64,000 bases of DNA from Sphaerochaetaceae bacterium (GCA_024405015.1 JAKSPE010000007.1:42600-106599); one strand, 5' to 3'. Shown: positions 16,600 through 25,785, counted from the stretch's first letter. Numbers and translations are program-made. The notes: generated by a model not told the origin, from the letters alone.

Positions 16600-17463
16600 A
16601 TGTATTACGTTCTTTACAACCCAAAAGCTGGAAGCAACACAGGAGAGGCTACAGCCAAGAAGCTGGATGCTATTCTCAAAGGTGAAGAGATTAAGTACCA
16701 GAGTGTCCTTGAAATCAAAGATTATGCAAAGTTCTTTTCCGAAATCGGAACAGAATCAAAGGTTGTTCTCGTAGGTGGTGACGGATCTCTTTGCCACTTT
16801 GCCAATGATATCCATGATCTTGCAGTGAAGAACGACATCTTCTTCTATGCCGGTGGAACCGGCAATGACTTCCTCAATGACCTTGAGGTCAAATCCGACA
16901 ATGGCCCGATTCAGATCAACAAGTACCTTGTTGACCTTCCACATGTCATCATCAATGGAGAGAAGACATACTTCGTCAATGGTATCGGTTATGGTATCGA
17001 CGGTTACTGCTGTGAGGTTGCTGACCAGATCCATGCTACAAGCGATAAGCCTGTCAACTATACCGCTATCGCCATCAAGGGCCTTCTCGGAAAGTTCAAG
17101 CCAAGAAACGCTACTGTTACCGTTGACGGCAAGACACAGTCCTTCAAGAAGGTCTGGCTGGCTCCAACCATGAATGGTCGCTACTACGGTGGTGGTATGA
17201 ACTGTGCCCCTGGTCAGGACAGACTGAACAAGGACAGAAAACTTTCCTGTGTTGTCATGCACAATGCCCTTAAGCTGTATACCCTGATGGTCTTCCCAAG
17301 CATCTTCAAGGGTGAGCATATCAAGCATACAAAGATGGTTCATGTCTTTGAGGGCTATGACATCAAGGTTGAGTTCGACAAGCCATGTGCTCTTCAGATC
17401 GACGGTGAGACCGTTCTGAACGTCAAGAGCTATGAGGCCAGAAGCTGCAAGCTTGAGAAGTGA
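16600..17463 (+). CDS. diacylglycerol/lipid kinase family protein
   Basis: 287 aa. DagK catalytic-domain motifs are the start YYVLYNPKAGSNTGEATAKK, the nucleotide loop LVGGDGSLCHF and GGTGNDFLNDL, with a C-terminal sandwich holding GGGMNCAPGQDR and the end ALQIDGETVLNVKSY. It phosphorylates diacylglycerol or a related lipid (DgkB/YegS type). It has GGAG-type purines upstream, follows plsC closely and ends in a terminator, so the pair can interconvert diacylglycerol and phosphatidate in membrane lipid turnover. Confidence 0.92.
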   Translation: MYYVLYNPKAGSNTGEATAKKLDAILKGEEIKYQSVLEIKDYAKFFSEIGTESKVVLVGGDGSLCHFANDIHDLAVKNDIFFYAGGTGNDFLNDLEVKSDNGPIQINKYLVDLPHVIINGEKTYFVNGIGYGIDGYCCEVADQIHATSDKPVNYTAIAIKGLLGKFKPRNATVTVDGKTQSFKKVWLAPTMNGRYYGGGMNCAPGQDRLNKDRKLSCVVMHNALKLYTLMVFPSIFKGEHIKHTKMVHVFEGYDIKVEFDKPCALQIDGETVLNVKSYEARSCKLEK

Positions 17464-17493
17464 GACAACAGTATTGTTGCAAACAAGCAAAAA

Positions 17494-17524
17494 GGGGCAG
17501 AACTTATCTGCTCCTTCTTTTTTT
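17494..17524 (+). terminator. intrinsic terminator of the plsC-dagK operon
   Basis: GGGGCAG / CTGCTCC stem (one G-U) with a 7-nt loop followed by a T-rich tract. Confidence 0.85.
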
Positions 17525-17564
17525 ATGCAATTTGACGAGCGATGTAAACTAAAATATCAATAAT

Positions 17565-17604
17565 TGTCAAATAGAATTGACAGAATGTGAATTGAGACTA
17601 TACA
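17565..17604 (+). promoter_or_regulatory. consensus promoter with operator, predicted leaderless start
   Basis: TTGACA at 17577-17582 and TATACA at 17599-17604 with 16-bp spacing. The inverted repeat TGTCAA-N6-TTGACA (17565-17582) overlaps the -35 box. The expected start of transcription, 7-8 bases after the -10 box, falls at about 17611-17613, on the ATG at 17613, and no ribosome-binding site precedes that ATG. Confidence 0.7.
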
Positions 17605-17612
17605 CTTTTCCT

Positions 17613-18191
17613 ATGAAAGAGACAATTAAGAATCTTAGAGAGTATTATGATTTTTCTCAAACGCAGATTGCATCAAGAATCGGAGTTTCTCGCCAGATGT
17701 ACATCAGATATGAGAACGGTGAAACCGAACCTAATCTGAAGACCATTTCTGCCTTATGCCGAATCTACAAAGTTCCTTATCATGTCATCATCGATAACGA
17801 GTATTCCAAAGGACTTCCTGAACAATGGGAATCAAAGACTGAGTCCTGGGAGACTTCAAGTGTTTTTTTTAATGACCTTTCTGGAGTATCTGCTTCAGAG
17901 TCTGCTCCATCCTATGGCTTTGAAGGTTCTAGAGCAGTAAAGGCGAATGTCGCTCTTTCTGAAATTGTTACATTAATCAGACAGTTGAATCTGTCTGAGA
18001 GGCTTCAGTTGATTTCATTTCTCGCGGATAGTACCAGACTGGATCAGGAGAGTGGTGTCCTCAAGAAAGCCAGTGCTTGTGCAAAGATGAAAGGCCTGAA
18101 AAAAGAAGAGACTTGTGCTCTTTTTGAGAAATATGCGGGATGTATTGATTCTGACAGTATTGATTACAGGGAAGAGCTTCTTTCTCCCTAA
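17613..18191 (+). CDS. XRE-family helix-turn-helix regulator
   Basis: 192 aa. A Cro/CI-type HTH covers about residues 1-60 (MKETIKNLREYYDFSQTQIA, SRIGVSRQMYIRYENGETEP, LCRIYKVPYHVII). The rest is a low-complexity Ser/Glu stretch and a helical C-terminus I do not recognise. The upstream ATG at 17577 lies inside the promoter and is rejected. The operator over its own -35 box suggests autoregulation. No toxin gene accompanies it; the converging neighbour is a glycosyltransferase-like gene. It could be the orphan antitoxin of a lost module. Confidence 0.8.
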   Translation: MKETIKNLREYYDFSQTQIASRIGVSRQMYIRYENGETEPNLKTISALCRIYKVPYHVIIDNEYSKGLPEQWESKTESWETSSVFFNDLSGVSASESAPSYGFEGSRAVKANVALSEIVTLIRQLNLSERLQLISFLADSTRLDQESGVLKKASACAKMKGLKKEETCALFEKYAGCIDSDSIDYREELLSP

Positions 18192-18222
18192 TGGGATTGC
18201 TGAAGTGATCCAGATATAGCAA

Positions 18223-19125
18223 TCACTCCGGATTCTTCCAACTTTCGCAAAGGTTCTCAAAGTCGGTCTTGTAGATGCCCAGTCGTGGGCGGACTTCGTC
18301 GTTGATGACCTTGCCGATCATCTTTGGACCCTTCTTGATGAAGTTTCGGCCCTTGACCTGGTGCACGGACAGAGCCTTGGAGTAGAAGCGCTGGAAACCC
18401 TGCTGCTCGGAGCGGTCCTCGATGAGAAACTGCTTGGCATAGAACAGAACGGCTGTGTCATTTGTGGTGTAGATCGGATAACCGTAGAGCCAGCAGCGAG
18501 TACCGAAGTCCAAGGCCTGCCAGTAGGCTCCGGAGATCTCCTCATCGTAGCCGCGAAGGCGCTGGAAGAGAGCGCGGTCATACAAGCCGATACCCAAGAA
18601 CGGGTAGAGGTTGGAGTCGCACGGAGAGTTTGGCATGAAGGAAAGAGGGTCAACTTCCTTGCCGCTGATACGAGGGGCTCGGATGGTAGGAATCTTTTCC
18701 TTGCTCTTGTTGAAGATCCATGGACACAGGACGGCAGGATGCTCGTCTGCCTTCATTTTGGCTTCCATCGGTTTCCAGTCAAAAGCCATGAGGTTTGTGT
18801 CGCTGCGGGTTGCGAAGAAGTAGGTGGTCATACACACATCGGCAAGTGCGTTGATGCGCTCGGCCAGTGATGGAGCATTCGGAAACACGATGAAGGTGAC
18901 GTCGGAGTAGCGGCTCTGCATCTCCTCGACCGTGAGTCTGTCAGCCTGGGTCACCACATGAAGACAATAGTTGAAGTTGGCGGTAAACCAATCAAGGCTC
19001 TCGCGAAGGTCCTCGATGTTTGCCGTATCCATAATGCCGACGGCGAGGAACTCCTCTCGGTGGAGCTGGTTGATGAGTCTTCCTATGTCCTGTTTTCTGC
19101 TGATGACCTGATACTTCTGATTCAC
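18223..19125 (-). CDS. glycosyltransferase-like protein of unknown role
   Basis: 300 aa, soluble. It has a GT-A-like layout: an early beta-alpha unit (EEFLAVGIMDTANIEDLRES, YCLHVVTQAD), then ADVCMTTYFFATRSDTNLMAFDW where acidic residues could bind a metal-nucleotide, PWIFNKSKEKIPTIRAPRIS, and GLYDRALFQRLRGYDEEISGAYWQALDFGTRCW, which resembles the G-YDE segment of family 2 enzymes. The donor and acceptor are unknown. Spirochaetes encode similar stand-alone proteins. It follows the transglutaminase-like gene after a 53-bp gap on the same strand. Confidence 0.5.
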   Translation of the reverse strand: MNQKYQVISRKQDIGRLINQLHREEFLAVGIMDTANIEDLRESLDWFTANFNYCLHVVTQADRLTVEEMQSRYSDVTFIVFPNAPSLAERINALADVCMTTYFFATRSDTNLMAFDWKPMEAKMKADEHPAVLCPWIFNKSKEKIPTIRAPRISGKEVDPLSFMPNSPCDSNLYPFLGIGLYDRALFQRLRGYDEEISGAYWQALDFGTRCWLYGYPIYTTNDTAVLFYAKQFLIEDRSEQQGFQRFYSKALSVHQVKGRNFIKKGPKMIGKVINDEVRPRLGIYKTDFENLCESWKNPE

Positions 19126-19178
19126 GTCTTAAATAGTAATGACAAACGAAAGGTTTGGCAACAACGCGAAGGCCATTT

Positions 19179-20246
19179 TCAAAGGTCGATTCGGATTGTC
19201 AGCGTCTGCTCATCTACCACGTAATTTAGGCTCTGAAGGTCCTGTCCTGTGACGGATTTGAGAAGCTCGAAGATTCCCTGGTTGGTGAAAAGGTCCTCGA
19301 TGGCTGCGCTGAAAGCGCGGTATGAGGAAAAGCGTACAACCGGCTTTCTTCCAATGGCTATGGCATTGGAGAAGGCTCTGGCAACCTCGTCGCGAGTATA
19401 GGTTGCAACCTTGAGATTGTAGTGGTTGAAGAAGTTCAGATCGGTGTTGTCACACTGTGGAATCGGAACAATGTTTGCAATGGTGTGGGAGCCCAGAATC
19501 TCTTCGGTGGTGGCACAAAGGAACGTGTAATCGATCTCGTTGCTGCCGGCTGTCATGGAAAGTCCGCTTGTGACATCCACGTGGTACCACGATCCGTCAA
19601 TGTTCACGATGTTCCATTCGTGGCCGAGTGTGCTTCCCAGAATGTTGTAGCGCTGGTCGATTCTGCCGTTGACTACCGTGCATGGGATGCCCAGGCACTG
19701 CAAGATGAACTGGAATGCCTTGGAGAACGAGGCACATACTCCACTATGGTTTACCATGACCGAGTACATGCTCTGGTCCAGGTTCAGCTCGTCGTAGGTG
19801 CAGTTGGTGACCATCCAGTCATAGACGGCCTTGACCGTCTCGTAGCCAGGCTCAAGGCTTGGCAAGGTGAGGGCAATCTCTATCAGGGCGTTTTCCAACT
19901 GTGCATTGCGCTCCTGGATTTGAGGAAGGTCCATGTTGAAGTCAAACTCGACATGATGGCCGCTGACGGTGTTGTTCACATAGCTTGTCACATAGGTGTA
20001 GCCGTCAGACCAGTAGACCTCCGGATGATCCATGAGAAAGCAGTTGTAGGCCTTCTGGATGGTGGCCTGGGAGAAGGAGCCGCTGTTCCAGCTTCGGATC
20101 AGGTGGGTCAGACAGTCGGAGATGGCTTCGTAGGCCATCTGCTCACCCATGGTGAGGTTGTCGTAGCAGTAGCTGTCTACGCCAGAGGCAAAGAGAAGGC
20201 TGCACAGACAAAGAAGAGAAAAGACAACACATAAAACCTTACGCAT
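19179..20246 (-). CDS. exported transglutaminase-like protein
   Basis: 355 aa starting MRKVLCVVFSLLCLCSLLFA, a signal peptide. The transglutaminase-like core shows the Cys-His-Asp triad in order: NHSGVCASFSKAFQFIL, STLGHEWNIVNIDGSWYHVDV. It resembles bacterial periplasmic cysteine proteases of the transglutaminase superfamily that cut or crosslink peptides. An upstream ATG would place a hydrophilic tail before the signal, so MRKV is preferred; this still overlaps the trmL end by 8 bp, implying coupling. Confidence 0.82.
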   Translation of the reverse strand: MRKVLCVVFSLLCLCSLLFASGVDSYCYDNLTMGEQMAYEAISDCLTHLIRSWNSGSFSQATIQKAYNCFLMDHPEVYWSDGYTYVTSYVNNTVSGHHVEFDFNMDLPQIQERNAQLENALIEIALTLPSLEPGYETVKAVYDWMVTNCTYDELNLDQSMYSVMVNHSGVCASFSKAFQFILQCLGIPCTVVNGRIDQRYNILGSTLGHEWNIVNIDGSWYHVDVTSGLSMTAGSNEIDYTFLCATTEEILGSHTIANIVPIPQCDNTDLNFFNHYNLKVATYTRDEVARAFSNAIAIGRKPVVRFSSYRAFSAAIEDLFTNQGIFELLKSVTGQDLQSLNYVVDEQTLTIRIDL

Positions 20247-20769
20247 CGCTCTCGCTCCAAGTGTGCTCATTCAGCTGTCCCTGTGTTCTAAGGCCTTCAA
20301 AACCACATTGTCTTAGTATATCGTAAACTGCTATGGCAACAGCATTTGAAAGGTTCAGAGAGCGCTTTCCCTCCAGCATGGGAATGCGCACGCAGGTGTC
20401 GGCGTTCTTCAGAAGAAGTTCTTCATCTAAGCCCTGGCTTTCACGTCCGAAGGCAAGCCAGATTTCGTCCTTTCCAGAAGCTTTGAGTTCACCTACCGGA
20501 ATGTCCCAGAAGTTGGTACGACCTTTTTGGGAGAAGTAGAAGATCTTCTGCTCCCCGTGCTGGGAGAAGAAATCTTCGTCGTTTTCGTACTGGTGAATCT
20601 CAAGACCTTCCCAGTAGTCCAGTCCGGCACGGCGCAGATGCTTTTCGTCCAGCGAGAAACCCAGCGGATGCACAAGGTGCAGTGCGGCTCCTGTGGCGCT
20701 GCAGGTACGGGAAATGTTACCCGTGTTCTGAGGAATCTCCGGCTGGAAAAGGACAATGTTGATCTTCAC
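20239..20769 (-). CDS. trmL: tRNA (cytidine(34)-2'-O)-methyltransferase
   Basis: 176 aa, a small SPOUT methyltransferase. Motifs are NIVLFQPEIPQNTGNISRTC at the start, LHLVHPLGFSLDEKHLRRAGLDYW, WLAFGRESQGL and the knot IPMLEGKRSLNLSNAVAIAVY. It 2'-O-methylates the wobble base of tRNA-Leu. A GTG at 20769 is taken as start since the family begins with VKINIVLF and the upstream ATG adds a non-conserved 24 residues. It runs divergently from serS. Confidence 0.92.
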   Translation of the reverse strand: MKINIVLFQPEIPQNTGNISRTCSATGAALHLVHPLGFSLDEKHLRRAGLDYWEGLEIHQYENDEDFFSQHGEQKIFYFSQKGRTNFWDIPVGELKASGKDEIWLAFGRESQGLDEELLLKNADTCVRIPMLEGKRSLNLSNAVAIAVYDILRQCGFEGLRTQGQLNEHTWSESDA

Positions 20770-20825
20770 AGCGCCAAGAATAGCACAATCGGCGGCAAAA
20801 GGTGAACAAGGCCCGTGTGCCCATG

Positions 20826-20854
20826 TTGAAAGCCTTTTCACTTTGTATTATAGT
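20826..20854 (+). promoter_or_regulatory. promoter of serS
   Basis: TTGAAA (20826-20831) and TATAGT (20849-20854) with 17-bp spacing, about 48 bp before the serS ATG. Confidence 0.7.
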
Positions 20855-20902
20855 CTACGCAAGTGCGCATACGAAATTTGCACTTTTAGAGGTATACAAA
20901 AA

Positions 20903-22180
20903 ATGATTGATTACAGAGAGCTTAAGGCCAGACGTGACGAAATCGCAAAGAACATCGTAGACCGTAACATGAAGGTCGATGTGGATGAAGCCATCAGACT
21001 TCAGGATAAGAGAGCAGAGCTTATGAAGATCGCTGAGGATCTCAGAGCCGCCAGAAATGAGAACGCTTCCAAGATGAAGGGTAAGATGGACAATGAGACT
21101 CGCCAGGCTCTCATCGCTGAAGGCCGTGAGGTCAAGGAGAAGATCGCCGCAACAGAGGCAGAGCTCGAGACCGTTGACAAGGACTTCAACGCAATCATCA
21201 GACAGATTCCAAACTATGCTCATCCAAAAGCACCAGTTGGAAAGGAAGACAAGGACAACACCGCCATCAAGTATGTCGGAAAGCCACCAGTATTCAACTT
21301 CAAGCCACTGGATCACGTTCAGATCGGTGAGAAGATGGACCTCATTGACTTTGAGACCGGTACAAAGGTCAGCGGACCTAAGTTCTACTATCTGAAGAAC
21401 GAGGCAGTTCTTCTTCAGATGGCTCTTGAGAACTATGCCATGAACATTGTCATCAAGCACGGTTTCACACCTTTCATCACTCCAGACGTTGCCAAGGAAG
21501 AGATTCTTGAAGGTATCGGATTCAACCCACGTGGTGCAGAGTCCAACATCTATACTGTCGAAGGCACAGGTACAGCACTTGTCGGTACAGCTGAGATCAC
21601 ACTCGGTGGTTACTACAGCGGCGAGACACTGGACAAGAGCAAGCTCCCAATCAGAATGACAGGTCTTTCCCACTGCTTCAGAAGAGAGGCCGGTGGTGCA
21701 GGTCAGTACTCCAAGGGACTTTACAGAGTCCACCAGTTCTCCAAGCTCGAGATGTTCGTCATCTGTGAGCCATCCCAGTCAGACGCTTTCCACGATGAAC
21801 TTCTTGCCATCGAGGAGGAGATCTTCTCCGGTCTCGGACTTGCTTACCGTGTCGTAGACACCTGCACAGGTGACCTCGGCGCTCCAGCATACAGAAAGTT
21901 CGACATCGAGGCTTGGATGCCAGGCCGTGGTGAGGCAGGTGAGTACGGTGAGGTCACTTCCACATCCAACTGTACCGACTACCAGAGCCGCAACCTCAAC
22001 GTCCGCTACAAGGACGATGACGGCAAGAGCAAGTTCGTCCACATGCTCAACGGTACAGCCGTTGCCCTTTCCAGAGCAGTTGTCGCAGTTCTCGAGAACT
22101 ACCAGAGAGAGGATGGCAGCATTGAGATTCCTGCAGCTCTTGTTCCATACATGGGCGGACGCACCGAGATCAGAAGATAA
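20903..22180 (+). CDS. serS: serine--tRNA ligase
   Basis: 425 aa. The N-terminal coiled-coil arm spans about residues 1-110 (YRELKARRDEIAKNIVDRN, AEDLRAARNENASKMKGKMD). Class II motif 2 is FRREAGGAGQYSKGLYRVHQF and motif 3 is LNGTAVALSRAVVAVLENYQ. It charges tRNA-Ser in the cytoplasm. ATG 20903 has AGAGG about 10 nt upstream. Codon use is strongly biased, as expected for an abundant protein. It is followed by 237 bp of repeat-rich DNA before pncB. Confidence 0.97.
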   Translation: MIDYRELKARRDEIAKNIVDRNMKVDVDEAIRLQDKRAELMKIAEDLRAARNENASKMKGKMDNETRQALIAEGREVKEKIAATEAELETVDKDFNAIIRQIPNYAHPKAPVGKEDKDNTAIKYVGKPPVFNFKPLDHVQIGEKMDLIDFETGTKVSGPKFYYLKNEAVLLQMALENYAMNIVIKHGFTPFITPDVAKEEILEGIGFNPRGAESNIYTVEGTGTALVGTAEITLGGYYSGETLDKSKLPIRMTGLSHCFRREAGGAGQYSKGLYRVHQFSKLEMFVICEPSQSDAFHDELLAIEEEIFSGLGLAYRVVDTCTGDLGAPAYRKFDIEAWMPGRGEAGEYGEVTSTSNCTDYQSRNLNVRYKDDDGKSKFVHMLNGTAVALSRAVVAVLENYQREDGSIEIPAALVPYMGGRTEIRR

Positions 22181-22181
22181 A

Positions 22182-22378
22182 AAGGCAGATGCTTTGGGGC
22201 AATTCCGTTGTCGCTGCGCTTAGGCCGTACACAAAGTACTGTCCTGCGCTGGCTTCTAGGACTTGCCTCCAAATCGTAAATGCCGAACAAGGCAGATGCT
22301 TTGGGGCAAATGCCAAACAGAGTAAATCAATGCTTTGGGACGAATGGGGAAGTTGGATAAGGTTCCAAGGCATTGATG
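22182..22378 (+). repeat. repeat-bearing leader between serS and pncB
   Basis: A 21-bp sequence AAGGCAGATGCTTTGGGG plus CAA occurs identically at 22182-22202 and 22289-22309. A third related unit ATCAATGCTTTGGGAC is at 22326. ATCAATGC (22326-22333) pairs with GCATTGAT (22371-22378), flanked by TTTGG/CCAAG. No U-run terminator and no coding frame are seen. It may be a structured 5' leader of pncB. Confidence 0.6.
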
Positions 22379-22417
22379 CTTAATTACTTACATTGAAAAG
22401 AAAAAGAGAAAAATACC

Positions 22418-23863
22418 ATGGTTGTTGATACTTCCGCACTTATTACAGATTTCTATGAACTGACGATGATGCAGGGTTACTTTCTGAACAACGAGAACCC
22501 GGATGTCGTCTTTGATATGTTCTACCGAACAAACCCATTCGGTGGTGGTTATGCTGTTTTCGCAGGTCTTGGTGAACTGCTTCCTCAGCTTGAGAGCCTG
22601 AACTTCAGCGCAAACGACATTGCCTACCTCAAGAGTCTGAACATGTTCGATGAAAGGTTCCTTGAGTACCTTTCCACCTACCGCTTCCATGGTGATATCT
22701 ATGCCATGAAGGAGGGAACAACGGTCTTCCCTGGTGAGCCATTGGTGAGAATCCATACCTCTCTCATCGATGCCCAGCTGATCGAGAGCCTTCTTCTGAA
22801 CACCATCAATTTCCAGACGCTCATTGCCACAAAGTCCATGAGAGTCTGTACTGCCGCAAAGGACGGCGTTGTCATGGAGTTCGGTCTCAGACGCGCCCAG
22901 GGAATTGACGGAGGACTTTCCGCAAGCCGTGCCGCCTACATCGGCGGCTGTAAGCTGACCAGTAACACACTGGCCGGTAAGGTTTTCGGCATTCCAGTCG
23001 GCGGCACCATGGCTCACAGCTGGGTCATGGCCTATGACAACGAGCTTGAGGCTTTCCGTGAGTTCGCCAAGATCTATCCGAACAACTGCATTCTTCTGAT
23101 TGATACCTATGATGTTCTTGGTAGCGGTATCGAGAACGCCATCATCGTCGGAAAGGAGCAGAAGGCCAAGGGTCTGAAGATGGGTGTTCGAATCGACTCC
23201 GGTGACCTTTCCTATTTGGCTCGTGAAGTGCGTCAGCGCCTTGACGATGCAGGTCTGACCGACGCTACCATCTGCGTCTCCAACGACCTGACCGAGCAGA
23301 TCATCAACACACTCGTCTCCGATGGAGTTCCTATCAACTCCTGGGGCGTTGGTACCAACCTTGTCACAGGTGGTGACCAGGCTGCTCTCGGTGGTGTGTA
23401 CAAGCTTGCTGCCAAACAGCGCAAGGACGGCACTTTCCAGCCGACCATGAAGATCAGTAACTCCTATGCCAAGACCACAAACCCTGGCATCAAGCAGGTT
23501 TACCGCTTCTATGGAAACGACGGTGTGGCACTGGCTGACCTCATTACACTGGACGAGGAAAAGATCAAGATGGGCGATGACATTCTGTTCTACCATCCGT
23601 TCGCTGACGGCGATCTGTTCCTTCTGAGAAACGGAAAGTACTCCAGATTCGAGAAACTTCTCAACTGCGTCATGAAGGACGGAAAGAGCCTTGTTGAAAA
23701 GCAGCCTCTGAAAGAGATCCAGACTTTTGCCAAGGAAAGCCAGAACCAGATTCACAGAAGCCACAAGCGCCACATGAATCCACATATCTACAAGGTCTCC
23801 CTTTCCAAGAAGCTCAAGGACCTCAAGCATGAACTCATGCTCGAGGCTAGGGGAATCAACTGA
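22418..23863 (+). CDS. pncB: nicotinate phosphoribosyltransferase
   Basis: 481 aa. Type seen from ALITDFYELTMMQGYF, NPFGGGYAVFAGL, the active-site region MEFGLRRAQGIDGGLSASRA with the phosphorylatable His region GTMAHSWVMAYDNE, VRIDSGDLSYLA and WGVGTNLVTGGDQAALGGVYKL. It makes nicotinate mononucleotide in NAD salvage. The upstream repeat-rich leader may regulate it. The gap to the next gene is only 2 bp, so the PAP2 gene is cotranscribed. Confidence 0.96.
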   Translation: MVVDTSALITDFYELTMMQGYFLNNENPDVVFDMFYRTNPFGGGYAVFAGLGELLPQLESLNFSANDIAYLKSLNMFDERFLEYLSTYRFHGDIYAMKEGTTVFPGEPLVRIHTSLIDAQLIESLLLNTINFQTLIATKSMRVCTAAKDGVVMEFGLRRAQGIDGGLSASRAAYIGGCKLTSNTLAGKVFGIPVGGTMAHSWVMAYDNELEAFREFAKIYPNNCILLIDTYDVLGSGIENAIIVGKEQKAKGLKMGVRIDSGDLSYLAREVRQRLDDAGLTDATICVSNDLTEQIINTLVSDGVPINSWGVGTNLVTGGDQAALGGVYKLAAKQRKDGTFQPTMKISNSYAKTTNPGIKQVYRFYGNDGVALADLITLDEEKIKMGDDILFYHPFADGDLFLLRNGKYSRFEKLLNCVMKDGKSLVEKQPLKEIQTFAKESQNQIHRSHKRHMNPHIYKVSLSKKLKDLKHELMLEARGIN

Positions 23864-23865
23864 TT

Positions 23866-24534
23866 ATGGCAGATCGACGGGCAGCTTTCATCCGAACACT
23901 GATGCTTTCATTGTTTCTGCTGTTGGCCTTTGGCGCTTTCACAGCCGCAGTGATGGTCTTTGATGTGCAGCCGGTGGGCTATGAAGGGAGCAACATCGGC
24001 TTTGCCTCTGTGAACACCTGGTTTCACAATGCATTTCCAATGGACCATGAGTTGTATCAGCTTTCTGAGTACATCGGCTACTTCGCCTTGGGTCTTGCAG
24101 GAGTCAACGGCCTTGCCGCTCTGATTGACCTGATTCAAAGCCGTGGTTTTGGAAAGATGAAAAAGAGAAATCTCATCGTCTGCCTGTACTATGCTGTGGT
24201 GGTTGGCTTTTATGTGCTGTTTGAGCTTTTTGCGGTCAACCTGAGACCAATCGAAGCCGAGGCTTCCTATCCGTCCAGCCACACACTTTTGGCCCTGACG
24301 GTACTTTACAGCCAAATGCTGCTGTTTCGTTTCAGTGCAAAGAGCAAGAGATTTCTTGCAAGGATTTTCTCCGTCTGTATGGTGATTATCATGATCGTGA
24401 TGGTGTTCAGCCGTCTTCTGTGCGGTGTGCACTGGCTGACAGACATCGCAGGTGGAGTTCTTCTTTCCCTTGCCCTGATGGCAGGACTGAAGGCTTTCAT
24501 CTATCGTTTTGATCCACCAAGTGCAAATTACTGA
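23866..24534 (+). CDS. PAP2-family membrane phosphatase
   Basis: 222 aa with about five membrane helices. PAP2 motifs are seen in order: motif 2 YPSSHTLLALT and motif 3 SRLLCGVHWLTDIAGGVLLS; motif 1 (Kx6RP) is degenerate, seen as NLRPIEAEA. It probably dephosphorylates a lipid phosphate such as phosphatidic acid or undecaprenyl pyrophosphate. It follows pncB by 2 bp and its end overlaps the convergent dinB end by 7 bp. Confidence 0.85.
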   Translation: MADRRAAFIRTLMLSLFLLLAFGAFTAAVMVFDVQPVGYEGSNIGFASVNTWFHNAFPMDHELYQLSEYIGYFALGLAGVNGLAALIDLIQSRGFGKMKKRNLIVCLYYAVVVGFYVLFELFAVNLRPIEAEASYPSSHTLLALTVLYSQMLLFRFSAKSKRFLARIFSVCMVIIMIVMVFSRLLCGVHWLTDIAGGVLLSLALMAGLKAFIYRFDPPSANY

Positions 24535-25724
24535 TCGCCTTTTTTGCGATCCTTGACAGGGCCAGCGAGTTCGCTGGCCTTCATCATTCTTACGCCCTTG
24601 ACGCCAAGCTTGTGAACCACCTTATCCAGGTCTCGTCTCTTATGTTCCTCTTCGGAGAACAGGCTGTCCTGAAGCGGTTTGTCTCCACTATATAACTGAT
24701 ACAGTCCCAGACCGATCAGGCGAATGCCTTGGCCGCTTTTCCATTTGGAGGCCAAAAGACGCTTGGCGATGTTGTAGATCTGATTGGCATTCAGAATCGG
24801 GTCCTCCGGCGTCTCCTGGACGCTGATGGTATGAAAGTCTGCGCCCCAGCGAAGCTTCATGCCTACGGTGCGAGCCATGCAGTTCTCCTCAAAGGAGCGT
24901 TCCATGATTTCCTTGCTCATGCCCAATAGTACCTGATGCAGCGCTTCCTCTGTGGTCAGGTCCTCCACAAAGGTGGACTCGGTGGAGATGGAATGGGTCT
25001 TGGACGGCTGGTACATCAGGCCGATGTCCTGGCCACGGCAGGCATGGTAAAGGTAGGTGCTGAAGGAGTTTCCGAACTTCTCGCGTAGGATGCTCATGTC
25101 GATCTGGCGCACTTGAGCTGGAGTGGTGATGCGGTTGGCGTTGAGCATGGCAAGGCCGCTTTTTCCAAGGCCCCAGAGCTTTTCCAATCCTATGGCATCG
25201 ATGAAAACCTGCTCCTTTCCCGGAGATACCAGACAAAGGCCGTCCGGCTTGTTGTAGTCACTGGCCATTTTGGCGATGAAAGGGGAGCTTGCGATGCCGA
25301 TGCTGAGGGTAATGCCCACTTCGTCTTTGATGCGCTGCTTGATTTTCATGGCAAGCTGGCGCGGTGGTCCGAAGAGCCTTTGGGTTCCTGTCATGTCTAG
25401 GCTTGCCTCGTCGATGGAGACCTGGTGCATGCTTGGCGCATACTCGCGGATGATGTCCATGACCTGGTGGCTGACGCGCGCATATTTTGCCATGTCTCCT
25501 GGAATGTAGATGCCGTTTGGACACAGGCGATAGGCCTGCAGTGTTGGCATGGCGCTGTGAACGCCATACTTTCTGGCTTCGTAGGAGCATGTGGAGACCA
25601 CAGACCTCGGTCCGACCAGGCCTATGATCAGAGGCTTTCCTCTGTACTGTGGATTGTCGCGCTGCTCGACCGATGCGAAGAAGGCATCCAGGTCGACATG
25701 GAAATAGACGCTATGCTCTGCCAT
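24528..25724 (-). CDS. dinB: DNA polymerase IV (Y-family)
   Basis: 398 aa. The palm motif FHVDLDAFFASVEQRDNP and the second acidic motif VSIDEASLDMTGTQ are intact, with the fingers region YEARKYGVHSAMP and the little finger domain toward the end. It carries out error-prone translesion synthesis. The end VKDRKKGDQ has no obvious beta-clamp motif. No clear LexA box is visible upstream. It converges on the PAP2 gene. Confidence 0.95.
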   Translation of the reverse strand: MAEHSVYFHVDLDAFFASVEQRDNPQYRGKPLIIGLVGPRSVVSTCSYEARKYGVHSAMPTLQAYRLCPNGIYIPGDMAKYARVSHQVMDIIREYAPSMHQVSIDEASLDMTGTQRLFGPPRQLAMKIKQRIKDEVGITLSIGIASSPFIAKMASDYNKPDGLCLVSPGKEQVFIDAIGLEKLWGLGKSGLAMLNANRITTPAQVRQIDMSILREKFGNSFSTYLYHACRGQDIGLMYQPSKTHSISTESTFVEDLTTEEALHQVLLGMSKEIMERSFEENCMARTVGMKLRWGADFHTISVQETPEDPILNANQIYNIAKRLLASKWKSGQGIRLIGLGLYQLYSGDKPLQDSLFSEEEHKRRDLDKVVHKLGVKGVRMMKASELAGPVKDRKKGDQ

Positions 25725-25785
25725 GGCCCTATTTTATCAGCATTATTTATGGATATCCATCTGCTTTTCTGCTATATTCATCACT

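Noticed and set aside
20855..21733. 292-aa open frame opposite serS
   Set aside because: Cys/Leu-rich shadow of a highly expressed gene.
22182..22309. Possible CRISPR from two exact 21-bp repeats
   Set aside because: Only two exact copies, one decayed unit with different spacing, and no cas genes anywhere in the window.
22388..23830. 480-aa open frame opposite pncB
   Set aside because: Shadow of the strongly biased pncB codons; no domain and no ribosome-binding site.
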